The position numbers and the translations under genes are program-made. The notes under the pieces are model-generated. The model searched no databases and was not told where the DNA came from. It was given only the letters and a program-made list of their open reading frames with translations. This document shows, piece after piece, positions 44,713-55,954 of a DNA stretch of 64,000 nucleotides (the first letter of the stretch is position 1; every line of letters begins with the position of its first letter). The stretch is from Zoroaster sp. YZ-2022. Its lineage: Eukaryota > Echinodermata > Asteroidea > Forcipulatida > Zoroasteridae. The stretch covers positions 12,497,777 to 12,561,776 of the forward strand of contig CM055828.1 in NCBI GenBank assembly GCA_029582265.1, in the 5' to 3' direction.

Positions 44713-47533
44713 GCACAATAATTTTCCTTTTCCATTTCCATCCCCACCCCACCCCAGTACCCCCACCCCACCACCACCCCACCCCGCAAACACACCCGCT
44801 GCATAAAATAATCAATTACCACTTTATTACTATTAGACCCCATATTCGCCAGCGCAGGAAAACTGACTTGACCATTAAAATGAAGGGGGGGGGGGGGAAA
44901 ATGTCAAACGAAATGTTTTAATGATACTTTAAGAAAATAATGTGTACATTTACAGAGAGTTTAAATACATATATTTTTTAGGGTTTGCTTTATGAATGTA
45001 TAATAAATAATTCCAATATTCTCTCAAAAGAACCAAAATAAAACCAACGTAGGAAAACCATAATGATCAGTTACCCGTTTTAAATGGTACGTTCCACAAG
45101 TGCCCAAAAATAATAATGAAATTCTATTGCGTCGGTCGTGACTTCGAAATCGATTGTTTACGGTAAAATTCTCCTATCAATCTATTTGTATCCACTCCCT
45201 CGTCTTCACCATGTGTGATATCGCAATTTCACACCTTTTTCAAGCCTAAGCGACGGGATTTTGTAACTTTTTTGGTCATTAGACGCGATGTCCAGAAAAA
45301 GAGCTAGTGTGTTTGGTAACTAGACTACAGCAGTGATTAGCAAGGGTGCAAGCAACGGGGCACCAGTCTGAAACTTCGTAACGAGCGACACGATGCCTCC
45401 CGAGCCCAGTTACGATGTGCAAACAATCATGAAAAATGCTTTAAAACTTGTAATCTAAACGTTTGTTTACATTATTATAATAGCTTCAATCACTAAAATA
45501 CCTTGAGGTATAGTTTGGGGGTCTGGCTTGGTGTTTTATTTGAGATATATTCCGTTAGTTTTTGCAAAATCACTTCGTAACTTTGGACACGAATCCTGTC
45601 GGAGGCCCACCCTCGCAAGACGAACACATTTCCGCAAAACTAACAAAGTAGTTTGTAATTTCCAATGTCTGAATAGAATAATTACGAAAAAAAGGCCGAT
45701 CTTACCTTGGTTTGCTCGTTAATGATGAATCACTTCGTAACTTCAACAACTTCGTAACATGGGTAGACACGAAAATTTGTCTTCGCTTCAGCAGCCTCAT
45801 GGAAAAGTTGCCGACGTTAACTTTGCTTTGCAGATGAAGGCCATGACCAGGTACAGTATTGCAGCAGCTCACGCAGCCGTTGACATACAGGGAAATATTT
45901 GTTACGACAATTTCTTTTTAGGGACACTAAATTCACGAAATATTCCACTTCAAAACTTTGGAAGCCCATGATTTACCGTGCCTATTTCAGATTCCACGTG
46001 TAGTTTCTGTATTATTTGTAGTGGTTGGTCAAATGTATAAGAACTGCATGTACCGAACGAGTGTGTGATCGTTTTATTTTGTTAAGTGATACATGAAAAG
46101 GGAATTGGGTTTCGTACGTAACACAAGGGGGCACGAAATGTTACGCTGTGACAGCCGTTTTTATTTGCTCCTCAATAATAATAATCTGAGATGTTTATCT
46201 GCTGAAAACTCACTCAGTATTAACCTGGGTGTACTCAATAATTATAAACTAAAAAATAAAACGTTTTTCTTCAAAGAAAAGTCAGAAAAATATTTTTAAT
46301 GTTAACACTTTTAATGTCACAGTTTTTGACAAAAAAATAGTAGAAACACACCCATTTTTGTCTCCATAATAAAATAAATATCGGATTGGTTCAAAATGTG
46401 TGACTTAAAACCAATGTCCCACAACATGTTTAAAAAGCACAACCTGAAAAAAATGACCCTGTATGTCACATTAAAGAGAAAAACTTCATAAAATTTGTAC
46501 ATATTTTGAATTCACCATTGGCCCCTGTATTTATAGAATGAGCCACATGCGCCTTACAATCGTATTGCAAACGCTATAGTTCATGCAGCATGCATGCACC
46601 GAATCGGCATTTCTTTCAAATCTTCGGATTAAATTAACGATAAATTGAGACAATAAGAACTTACAAATAAAGTCCACTTTATAACATATGTTAATGTTCG
46701 GGAACTTGTTCACCATCTTCCTCCAAAATCCTGGCAATTTCATGTTGATTTTCGGGAGAAAGTCCGACACTTTTAGCGAGTGATCGTAGATCTCTCTCGC
46801 TCGGTCAACTGCATCGTGCGTGTGACTCCGCGTTACCGTGCGTGGCGGTAGTGAAAAATTGCTTCCGGCCATCGGAAGAAAAACGTGCGATTATATATCG
46901 TATTATCTACTGGAAAATGATGTCTGATTTTCATTCCAAATTCATGTGGGGATGGATTATCGTTCGTACTTTCGGTTTATGGTGCCGCGTTTTGCGAAAC
47001 TGCCATTGTTTTTCAAAGATCTTCGACGGAATTTTCAACGATGTTTTCTGCACCCCCCAACTCGCCTATCGATAACGCGCACGTAGAAATCAGTTCCTTG
47101 CAAAGCAGGCTTTATTTTTGGTGCCCACATTCGACTAGATATGACAACTCTTTCCGGTGCAAATGTCAATTTGAAAATTGGAGGCTTCAGATGCGTTGGT
47201 AACGTTGTTTCGAAACAATCCGGGAGCGCAGGAGGTGGGAAATTCAGAGTGCTATTTATCGTGTATTTAAAAAATATATTCTAATTTTTCTTTCGCATTC
47301 TAATAAATAATGGATTAGATTTTTTTATGATATAAAAAATAATCTGCTTTCTTATGCTTAAAGTCTCTAAATATCATCACAAAAATTGCAAATTCTCACG
47401 TTGTTACGTCTTGTCTTGTAGGGTAAAACGGTGTGTTTGACGTGCCTAGTATTAGGCCTAATTTTGCAAAAGATATTCGAGAAAAAGCATTTTGAAATTT
47501 TGACCCTCATGTCGCACTTGCGTGGAATTGCCC

Positions 47534-48084
47534 TTAAGATGTTTAATTAAAGACACAAAACAATACAAACATCGGTTATTCAGTAGTTTTCTATAAATTT
47601 TAAGCCCCTTCGCGTTTTACACACCGGAAGTTGCATTATTCGGCAACTGGTTGCCGTATATCGAGGGCTCAGCGCAACACTGCCTCATCTCTATTTTTGG
47701 CCAAAATGAGATTTGGGTATCAAATTTTTCACGAAAATGTCAGCTTTCCAGTAACAAAAAAGCCTTATCTCCATCTCCAACCACAATGCAGCTACCGACC
47801 AGGAAACAGAGCTTTATCTCTGAAAGGCCTAAGTTGCTAGTGCGGCCATTTATTTATTAGCCTATTATTAGGGACTGCAAGCTATTTTTGTAAATTCTGA
47901 GTTCCCAGCTTTTAAATGTACATATGGATAGAGCAGATCATTCTGAATACAACATTTTTTGAATGGGGTCAATAGGTGTTACCGTTGTCGAGATACAGCG
48001 TTTCAAACATTTCCGAAATCGGTCAAAATTGGGAAGATTTTTCAATTAGATGAACCGTAAAAACTGGACTGTGCTTCTTGTTGT
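47534..48084. other. no gene seen
   Basis: Frames at 47631-47860 overlap in two registers without any recognisable domain. TTCGGCAACTGGTTGCCGTATA at 47639-47660 recalls the 18-bp repeat at 40810. Confidence 0.35.
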
Positions 48085-48920
48085 TTACATGCAATTTTTA
48101 AGTAAACAAAGTAGTAAACAATTTGAAATTGAAACAGCTATCAGAGTATAGGCCCCAGGACCCCCTAATTTGGGATTTATGCTGTCTATGAATAGTACAT
48201 TCAATTTCCACATGAAATTGCGATTAATCACCAAGCAAGAAATATTGTCGTTGCCATGGAAACCGTGGTAAACAACATAATCGTTTACTGCAGAATAACC
48301 AGTCTTACGGATAAAATATGTATTTTGTATTATTAAATTTGTTTAAACATATTAAAGAGATGCCACAAAAAAGATTCACATTTTGCATGTTCTGTTTTCT
48401 GTATATAACCATTTTTATTTGTTTACCTCCCTTTACAGGGTAATACGACAGTAAACAAGACGGTAAACAAAGTAGTAAACAATTTCAAATTGTCACAAAT
48501 CCTACAGTATAAGTCCTATGATCCTCAAATTTCGGCTATAAGTTGTCAAGAGATGGGCCATTGCCCTCAACTTCTAATTAGTAAAATTACTTCTTTGGTA
48601 TAAATAACAGTTGCCATGGAAACCATGATAAACAAAAAACTTAGTTATTGCAGTTGTTTCGGTACGTCATCATACTTTATAAACAAACTCCACTTTTGAA
48701 GATCCCTGTTTTTGTTCATAAACATCCAATTTACCTTTGATAACAATAAAGAACACAGTTATGTGTGTTATTATCTGCAAATAACCAGTTTAATTTGTTT
48801 ACCTCTTTTAAAAGTGTAATTTACCGCAAATGATACAGTCAACGAAGTGGTAAATAAAGTAGTAAACAATTTCAAACTGACAAATCCAAAGTCCCACGAG
48901 TCTCGACATTGAATTGTATT
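48085..48920. repeat. three diverged ~370-bp tandem copies
   Basis: AAAGTAGTAAACAATTT recurs at about 48108, 48468 and 48857, each about 20 bp after a GTTTAC...TTT block. TTGCCATGGAAACC recurs at 48252 and 48612. GTTTACCTC marks the start of copies two and three. Confidence 0.8.
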
Positions 48921-51344
48921 GTAAAAAACCACATGCATTAATTAGATTTGCTGCTGTCTGCCTTTACGACTTGAAGATGGCGGCCGCTGACGAAAGGACC
49001 CAATGCGCTGACGCCAAACTTCTAAAGAAACTCCCATGGGTAGAATGAACACGATCTGAAAAAGTATATTAAAAAATAAAATTATAAACAAATTCAAACA
49101 AACATGTTGAAAAGTACAAGTTCGACGACAACAATGTCGTCGCCTCGCTAGCTTACTCGAAAAAAGTTGGCCTGGTGTGAACAAATTGGGCATAGGTTCC
49201 CCCCTCTAGGCGCTTGCCGGCAATCAGCTAATGCATGGAAATATATTGGATCGTGAATATTTTATCCACAACCACAATGCATTTCATGATTAACAGCAAT
49301 GTTTTTTTTAATAATAATTGGCAATGTTGATTTAAATCTACCATGAATTTAAAAAATCTTAATTAATAAATAAGATTTTTGGCATAAAATCACCCCTCTA
49401 GGCACAGGCCAGCAATTGGTTAATGCATGAAAAATACATTTGGCCATGGATATTTCATCCAAGATCAATGTATTTCCATAAATTAACCGAAACTCGAAAG
49501 GATTAAAAAATAATTGAATTAATAATAATTATTTAAAAAGTAATAAATACAATTTTATAATAATATACAAAGAAAACGGTTAGTCACATATTTAATTCAC
49601 ACTCCCATGTTAGATTGGTAGCAAGGAGTTATTTTAACTTGGTGCTAATGACAGATTTCGTTAAATTCTGAACCCCAAAATGGGTTAATTTCGCCAAGCT
49701 AACTAAGCATTCCCTTAAACGACCATCGCATTTTATCGCTGCCGAATTCTCCTCCAACTACCTCGTTTATAACATGTTTCGTCCCGATCTTTCCATTTCG
49801 GCATCGGTTTTGACCGCCTCCTACCCCTATACCAAATTTAAATTTTAAAAGTACTCACCTCTAAAACTGACGACAAATCAGCTCAAGTCCGGTCGATTTC
49901 GATGATTTTTTTCAATTGAAAGTTCGCTCAAGTTTTCAGAATGCCCGTCGTTCTCAAATGATGCTATCCCAGCATGCACCACTGTATACACGAACTGCAA
50001 GCAGTCTGGAAAAACGGTAATTTGCGCTGTGTAGTTCGCGTGCAATGTCCGGTGCGGCGCATGCGCAGTGAGTCTATGTTGCGATCCCTACTATTATTTA
50101 CTATCGAATATAGCCAAGGCAGTATAAGCTACTTACTTGAACTTATACTTGTGAAGATAAATTTATGCAATTTTACCAAATATATGACTAAAAGAAAATA
50201 CAAAAGTAAGATTTAGCTTAATTATTAATTCTTTACTTTTGTTATGAGCCATTTCAGATTGCCAAAATTCTTTAAATGCGATTTTCTCAAAATGGCCGAA
50301 ATGGAGATGAGGCTGTGTTGCGCTCAGCCCTCGATATATATACAGTACATGATACTTGATAGGCTTATTAGCAACGTTGCCGTATTTGGAGTTTTCCCGG
50401 TCTGGCAGGCAATGCTCTGTACCCCAAAAAGGTGTCCCAAACATGACAAATGCTCTTCAAACTCACCTCCAACATTCTATGTCGCCTGCAGATGCCTCCT
50501 CTGAGGTTTAAAACCATGCAACTTGCATTGGCGAGATTTTAGGGGCATATTAAGTTTGGAAAAATACAAGATTGAACTAGTAACAAAAGTAGTAAAGTAG
50601 TATTGAGTAGTAAACATAACTGCAGGCCTCGTGACGTTTTCCCAACAATGCATTGCGCGCATACACAATACTAGACTTGGTTCCAAGTCTGTGATCGTGG
50701 TTTTTTGTCTGCCTATGGGTAGACTTGATTTCAAGTCTGAGATCGCGGTTACTTTTGTCTGCATCAGCCACGCAAAACGCCGTTTACCCCTACTGGCATG
50801 GCTATCACAGCCCTAACTCGCGATCGAAGGTTAATGTCGAAGGTTAATACACAAGAGGGCGCTATTTAATGCGATATTGCAGAGCCGTATTGGCTTCAGG
50901 CAGACAAAAAAAAAACCACGATCACAGACTTGGAACCAAGTCTAGCCTATGGGCCGTCCATAAGTACTGTTGCATTCCCCACTTTTGTGGGTCAACAAAT
51001 AATAGTCGGACACAAACTTTGTTGTGACAATCTCAATCAATGGGGTTGGTTTATTATTAACATCACAATAGCACTAGTAACATGTATGACAGGAGTGGTA
51101 GCGTATAGGTACATGTCAATAGTTAAACTTATATACTTGTGCTAAGTTCCGAATAGGGTATACGAATACCAACTATTGGGTCAGTTGGGACCATCGTTCG
51201 TTCATGCGGCTTGTCACTCGGTATACGGTTTGGCCTCCGATATGGTTTGGCCTCCGATATGGTTTGGAAGATATGGTTTGGCCTCCGACCTGGCCCCATA
51301 GAGCAGTAGATAATTGACATAAGTGGACCGCCCACCAACATAAG
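48921..51344. other. no confident gene; duplications and an inverted repeat
   Basis: CCCCTCTAGGC(G/A)C...GCCxGCAAT.GxTAATGCATG is duplicated at 49199-49290 and 49390-49490. AGACTTGGTTCCAAGTCTGT (50672 on) is inverted at 50898-50943. TTTGGCCTCCGATATGG repeats at 51229-51290. Open frames here are short and unrecognised. Confidence 0.5.
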
Positions 51345-51417
51345 GGCTGGTTAGCTCAGTTGGTAGAGCGCTCGTTAGGTAATCGAGAGGTCGCGGGTTC
51401 GAGTCCAGCATCAGCCA
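51345..51417 (+). tRNA. tRNA-like sequence, copy 1 (probable pseudogene)
   Basis: A 73-base cloverleaf: acceptor GGCTGGT/ATCAGCC, D arm GCTC/GAGC with A box TAGCTCAGTTGG, anticodon stem CTCG/CGAG, and B box GGTTCGAGTCC. The anticodon loop is TAGGTAA, so position 33 is A instead of the invariant U (the triplet would be GGT), and the T stem has a mismatch. These flaws argue for a tRNA-derived repeat, not a working tRNA. Confidence 0.55.
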
Positions 51418-51665
51418 ATTTTCATTTGCTCGCGAAACGTTTAGAATATTTCAGGTCAGTTTTTCCATATATATCTACTTTGTGTACAACCTCATAAAAG
51501 GCTTGTGTCCCGTTAATTGTGTGATCCCCGCTACTGCCGTTACCCGAGTTGTTTGCATCTGACCATGGCTTGATCCCTGGCTACTCGGCAGATATGGTTT
51601 GGCCTCTGACCTGGCCCCATAGAGCAATAGATAATTGGCATAAGTTGACCGCCCAACAACATAAG

Positions 51666-51738
51666 GGCTGGTTAGCTCAGTTGGTAGAGCGCTCGTACGC
51701 TAAAAGAGAGGTCGCGGGTCCGAGTCCGGCATCAGCCA
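51666..51738 (+). tRNA. tRNA-like sequence, copy 2 (probable pseudogene)
   Basis: Same fold as copy 1. The anticodon stem is weakened (CTCGT against AAGAG), loop ACGCTAA has C at position 33, and the B box is GGTCCGAGTCC. Confidence 0.5.
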
Positions 51739-51982
51739 ATTTTTCTTTGCTCGCGAACCGTTTATAATATTTCAGGTCAGTTTCTCCATATAAATCTACT
51801 TTGTGTACAACCACATAAAAGGCTTGTGTCCCGTTAATTGTGTGATCCCCGCTACTGCCGTTACCCGGGTTGTTTGCATCTGACCGGGGCTTGATCCCTG
51901 GCTACTCGGCAGATATGGTTTGGCCTCTCACATGACCCCATAGAGCAATAGATAATTGGCATAAGTGGCCCACCAACATAAG

Positions 51983-52055
51983 GGCTGGTTAGCTCAGTTG
52001 GTAGAGCGCTCGTACGGTAATCGAGACGTCGCGGGTTCGAGTCCGGCATCAGCCA
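51983..52055 (+). tRNA. tRNA-like sequence, copy 3 (probable pseudogene)
   Basis: Same fold. Anticodon loop ACGGTAA again lacks U33. A and B boxes are intact, so RNA polymerase III transcription is conceivable. Confidence 0.5.
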
Positions 52056-52233
52056 AATTTTCTTTGCTCGCGAAACGTTTATAATATTTCAGGTCAGTTT
52101 CTCCATATAAATCTACTTTGTGTACAACCACGTAAAAGCCTTGTGCCCCGTTAATTGTGTGATCCCCGCTACTGCCGTTACCCGGGTTGTTTGCATCTGA
52201 GCGGGACTTGATCCCTGGCTACTCGGCAGATAT

Positions 52234-52733
52234 NNNNNNNNNNNNNNNNNNNNNNNNNNNNNNNNNNNNNNNNNNNNNNNNNNNNNNNNNNNNNNNNNNN
52301 NNNNNNNNNNNNNNNNNNNNNNNNNNNNNNNNNNNNNNNNNNNNNNNNNNNNNNNNNNNNNNNNNNNNNNNNNNNNNNNNNNNNNNNNNNNNNNNNNNNN
52401 NNNNNNNNNNNNNNNNNNNNNNNNNNNNNNNNNNNNNNNNNNNNNNNNNNNNNNNNNNNNNNNNNNNNNNNNNNNNNNNNNNNNNNNNNNNNNNNNNNNN
52501 NNNNNNNNNNNNNNNNNNNNNNNNNNNNNNNNNNNNNNNNNNNNNNNNNNNNNNNNNNNNNNNNNNNNNNNNNNNNNNNNNNNNNNNNNNNNNNNNNNNN
52601 NNNNNNNNNNNNNNNNNNNNNNNNNNNNNNNNNNNNNNNNNNNNNNNNNNNNNNNNNNNNNNNNNNNNNNNNNNNNNNNNNNNNNNNNNNNNNNNNNNNN
52701 NNNNNNNNNNNNNNNNNNNNNNNNNNNNNNNNN
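52234..52733. other. assembly gap (500 N)
   Basis: Unresolved bases. The gap begins inside a repeat unit of the tRNA-like array, suggesting a collapsed tandem repeat. Confidence 0.99.
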
Positions 52734-54329
52734 ACAAGTGAAATGGACTTCAGTGTAAATGAACCCAACCATGATCCTTTGTTGACAAGAAAACAGAATC
52801 AATCTGCATTTATAATAAATGTACGCTCTGTATGTACGATTTAGTGACAGTTCAGAATGGGTGACATTCAGGGGTTGTCATTGGAATCGGTAATTTTGGA
52901 ATAAAATGTCTGCCCCCTCCCCCCAAGTTCTTGGTGATGGCATGTACTGCCACTGGTGATGAACCAACACATTTGTTTTTGTTTTTTAATTCTTTTTTTT
53001 AAATTCTTTGGTCTATCATTGCAGAGAAATTTCAGAGAAGTTCTAATATATGTGAAAATAATATGTCACAGTGAACATGCTGTAAAAAATAATAGGAAGG
53101 TTTTATAAGTACATGGACCAAGAATAAAGTATTTGAAAATTCAGATAAGTTCTAATTTATGTGAATGGGGAAAATAGTGTATACTTTTGGAGTAGCTGGA
53201 CCATTGAAATTGAAAAGGGCATTCGTTTGTTTTCAAAATTGCACACAATTATTCTTGACAATTTGTAATAAATTAAAGAAACATTATCGCACGAAACTCA
53301 CATCAAAAGAGAAAGGTATTTAAGAAATTGCCGAGTGTCATATACTCATAATTATAGTTTCATGTGATTGTGAGAGATGTCTGAGAGAGGCCTCAGGGAG
53401 CAGGACCTACAAGTACATGTATTGTGTCATGAATATTGTGCATTTTTCCTGTGAAATAATTGTCTATGTAAGTTAATTTGTATCTGAGAAGGGTAACAAA
53501 TTAAGGAAAAGTTCAGTAAACAATCACTACTAGTACTACACTAGTATAGGCTACTTATTTAATTTGTGCACAAACTGAAGATTTTTAGAGAAAATGAAAA
53601 TTACAAAATATGGCATAAAATTTCTACTGAAAAATTGCCATAACCTTAACAACTGAATTTTCCTATCCTTATTTATATTCTAAATACATTTTGGTGACAT
53701 CTGTTCATATTTTTGTTAGAAAAGGGCGAGTTGTTTACTGTCCAAAGTATGTTCACGTAACTAACGTTACTCGTTAGTTAAACAGGCACAATGCAACGAC
53801 GAATGGCCAGCCAACCGACGCTTAAAAAATGGCTTTTCTTGTATAAAAACACGAAGATAAATACAGGAAATTCTCTTAAAAACTAACTTCAAGATACTTA
53901 CCCTTTACGACTGTGTTAGCGATCCATTCTTTCACGAAATCGAAGACCTATTTTTTGGGTCAAAACTCCAACGAGTCTAAAAAATGACGTCTGGGCCATG
54001 GGCACCACACACGCAAACAGCGTCGATATCGATTGTACATGTGGCTCCATTGTAACCAAAGATAGTGTAGCGCCTCATATTGCGCCTTGCGGCGCTATAT
54101 GATATTTGATTCTTTCATGCAACGTAACTGAAACGTTTTAAATTTGATTTAAAAAACTTTGATTTAGCGTAATTCGACACCTGATGACATAATCATAACG
54201 TCACAGCGAACGGTTTCGTCAGCTTGTTATGTTTTGTTTATGTGTTAAGTTTGAAGGCTGTATATGCTTAGCAAGGATGCCTTTGTTGCCGGACAAGCGC
54301 CACTGAGAAGTAAACAAAAAAAACAGTAC
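52734..54329. other. no confident gene
   Basis: AT-rich to about 53700. A strong donor-like GTAAGTATC on the minus strand at 53893-53901 follows a short coding-looking stretch (VFDFVKEWIANTVVKG), but no start or acceptor defines an exon. TTGCGCCTTGCGGCGC at 54079 is a short hairpin. Confidence 0.35.
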
Positions 54330-54613
54330 AAAAACAATAGGTGTTCGCGCTGCGCGCTCGAACACCTAAAAAACAGTACAAAAACAATAGGTGTTCGCGC
54401 TGCGCGCTCGAACACCTAAAAAACCGTACAAAAACAATAGGTGTTTCGGGCACATACCCGAAAACCTAAAAAAAAATAATAATAATAAATAAATATATTT
54501 AAAAAAAATTAAAAAACGAATAAAAACAAGAGGTGTTCGCGCTGTCGCTCGAACACCTAAAAAAACAACGTATACAAACAATAGGTGTTTCGGGCACATG
54601 CCCGAACACCTAA
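54330..54613. repeat. array of AGGTGTTCG...CGAACACCT hairpins
   Basis: Five hairpins of about 35 bp are spaced by AAAAA.A.GTACAAAAACA. Two have a GCGCTGCGCGC loop, one a GCGCTGTCGC loop and two a GGGCACATxCCC inner stem. A sixth relative lies at 20546-20577. Confidence 0.92.
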
Positions 54614-54839
54614 AAAGTTACTCAGCGAATACCAGGCATTCGGGAGCCGCGATTTATCGGGATTGATCCCTACCGGCGCTTTAATATAAATAAAAGCATA
54701 GGCTTTAAAGTCGTATAGGGTCCCTTCACCGGCTTCTATTAGGGCCCTTCTGGTCTGGGGTTCCGGCTCACCGATATATATCTTTCCATGCCCCGATTTC
54801 TAGCCAAGAAGGCCTTGCACCTTTAGGGAAGAAACATGG

Positions 54840-55112
54840 CAGCTCCCAAGCATTACCGGTGCCAGTTCCAGCGAACAACCAAGTTCCAAATCGGGCGCAG
54901 ACGGTAATCGAACCCAGACCCCGGTGGTCTGAGGGGACAGTACCATCGCACTATCGGATCGTTCTACGAGTACGTTGGTAGTTTTGCAATTTAAATGAAG
55001 TATTAAGGGATAAATTGGATACAAAAAAATTGTCTCCAGTTGGAGTTGAACTGGTGACCGTTCGCTTCACAGTCAGTCGCTCTGCTGACTGAGCTATCAG
55101 TCACTTGAACAC
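54840..55112 (-). repeat. tRNA-derived SINE-like sequence
   Basis: On the minus strand, 55112-55044 reads GACTGATAGCTCAGTCAGCA (A-box-like), a CTGTGAA anticodon loop and CCAGTTCAACTCC (B-box-like). 54962-54890 has a second tRNA-like piece with GGTCTGGGTTCGATTACC. Both lack perfect stems, so these are tRNA-derived repeats, not genes. Confidence 0.5.
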
Positions 55113-55616
55113 TTAGTGTAATACAATGAAGATGGAGATATGATTTGCCTACATTTTCCTGTAAATTTACATGTAATTTTGACAGTGTACTTTCTCTCAC
55201 AGCGATGCAAAGATATTAGGGTTGCTGCATTTCATTGGCCGTTTTGCAGGAACAAACAAATTCCAGTATCTGTAGCCCTCCTCCTCCCCACTTTTCGACA
55301 CTGTTTTAAACCAGTGCGTCATACGCTTATGTGTACACACAGGCTGCAATAATAGGCCTATGTCATGCAATGCGTTTAACGCAATTCAGGTCGCCGTTAA
55401 ATTCTCACAACAAACGAAGCAGCCATTTTGGAAAAAGGCCTTACGCTTGAAATCAAATTAGGGCCACTTTTCAGGGCCTATTGTGTCCAAAATAGTAGTA
55501 TGTCAGATGGGGTTCTGGCTCATTTTCAAAAAATTATTTTTGAAAATATGTTGGATGAGGGGTACTTAAAATGTGCGTGGTTAATGATGAGTAGAGGTTA
55601 AAAGTGGAGGACAGAG
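55113..55616. other. no gene; left border zone of the virus-like element
   Basis: No coding region. The change from host-like repeats to compact AT-rich coding sequence happens between about 55450 and 55700. The element's true left terminus is not obvious, and its partner terminus lies outside the window. Confidence 0.4.
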
Positions 55617-55646
55617 CGTGACGTCATCAAAAGGGATGACGTCACG
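55617..55646. promoter_or_regulatory. inverted repeat with two TGACGTCA sites
   Basis: CGTGACGTCATC (55617-55628) and GATGACGTCACG (55635-55646) are perfect 12-bp inverted arms around a 6-base spacer. Each contains TGACGTCA, the CRE site bound by CREB/ATF factors. It lies about 155 bp upstream of the first gene of the virus-like cluster and could be an enhancer, or part of a terminal repeat. Confidence 0.6.
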
Positions 55647-55727
55647 AGAGTGTTTGGGTAGTAGTAGGGGAGATAAAATTTTAAATTTTAAAATTACATT
55701 TAAAAACCGCTCAAAAATACAGGTCTG

Positions 55728-55806
55728 AAAAAAATATCACCAAAAATTGATAAAATAAAATTTAAAAAAAGTATTATGTAGGTGAATAGTAAAGAGAGAG
55801 TATGGA
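55728..55806 (+). promoter_or_regulatory. shared leader, copy A
   Basis: About 75 bp (AAATATCACCAAAA..TTGATAAAATAAAA, then ATTATGTAGGTGAATAGTAA and AGAGAGAGTATGGAA) is almost identical to copy B at 56732-56813. In both cases the terminal ATG opens a gene. A duplicated early promoter or 5' leader is the simplest reading. Confidence 0.7.
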
Positions 55807-55954
55807 AGAAAGAAGAAGCTATGAAATGATAACGCCAGTTTTAAAAACTATGCCTAAACGCGTCTTGTTGAGCGATATGAAATTTATAGATTATGACACG
55901 AACACTGTAGCTGCGAAAGAAAATAAGAAAGACAAGGACTATGATTTTATTTGA
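55802..55954 (+). CDS. short ORF at the head of the PCNA-like gene
   Basis: A 50-codon frame starting at the ATG of leader A, rich in Lys, Asp and Glu (MEERRSYEMITPVLKTMPKR at the start). It ends in a TGA at 55952-55954, exactly where the PCNA-like frame begins in another register. It is either a short separate protein or the N-terminal extension of the PCNA-like protein cut off by a 1-2 base indel. I do not recognise it. Confidence 0.4.
   Translation: MEERRSYEMITPVLKTMPKRVLLSDMKFIDYDTNTVAAKENKKDKDYDFI

Larger units (their letters stand above)
42212..47533. mobile_element. 5.3-kb GGGCAATTCCAC-ended element with internal palindrome
   Basis: AAGGGCAATTCCAC (42210-42223) is inverted at 47522-47535. 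Inside, two arms of about 700 bp (43640-44345 and 45665-46390) are inverted copies around a 1.3-kb spacer. Short boxes of the form GTAAC...GACAC recur, for example TGTAACATGGACACC and its inverse at 43087-43125, TGTAACAGGGGACACC at 43300, CTTCGTAACTTTGGACAC at 45570 and CTTCGTAACATGGGTAGACAC at 45750. No transposase is recognised. Confidence 0.65.
51345..52233 (+). repeat. ~318-bp tandem array carrying tRNA-like units
   Basis: The tRNA-like body recurs at 51345, 51666 and 51983, and each is followed by the same flank (CTCGCGAA.CGTTTA.AATATTTCAGGTCAGTTT-type text, TGTGTACAACC, CCGTTAATTGTGTGATCC, CTACTCGGCAGATATGG). The array runs into the assembly gap and so is probably longer than shown. Confidence 0.9.

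Noticed and set aside
46531..46872. 113-codon minus-strand frame starting MAGSNFSLPPRTVTRSHTHD
   Set aside because: Two frames look equally coding-like here, neither has a recognisable domain, and the region lies in a transposon interior.
51345..52055. Functional tRNA genes
   Set aside because: All three copies lack U33 in the anticodon loop and have T-stem mismatches.
52113..52802. Frames made largely of unknown residues
   Set aside because: They span the 500-N gap.
53902..54013. Possible host first exon with donor GTAAGTATC on the minus strand
   Set aside because: The donor is good, but the coding-looking frame has no ATG after the upstream stop and no acceptor is defined, so no exon can be bounded.
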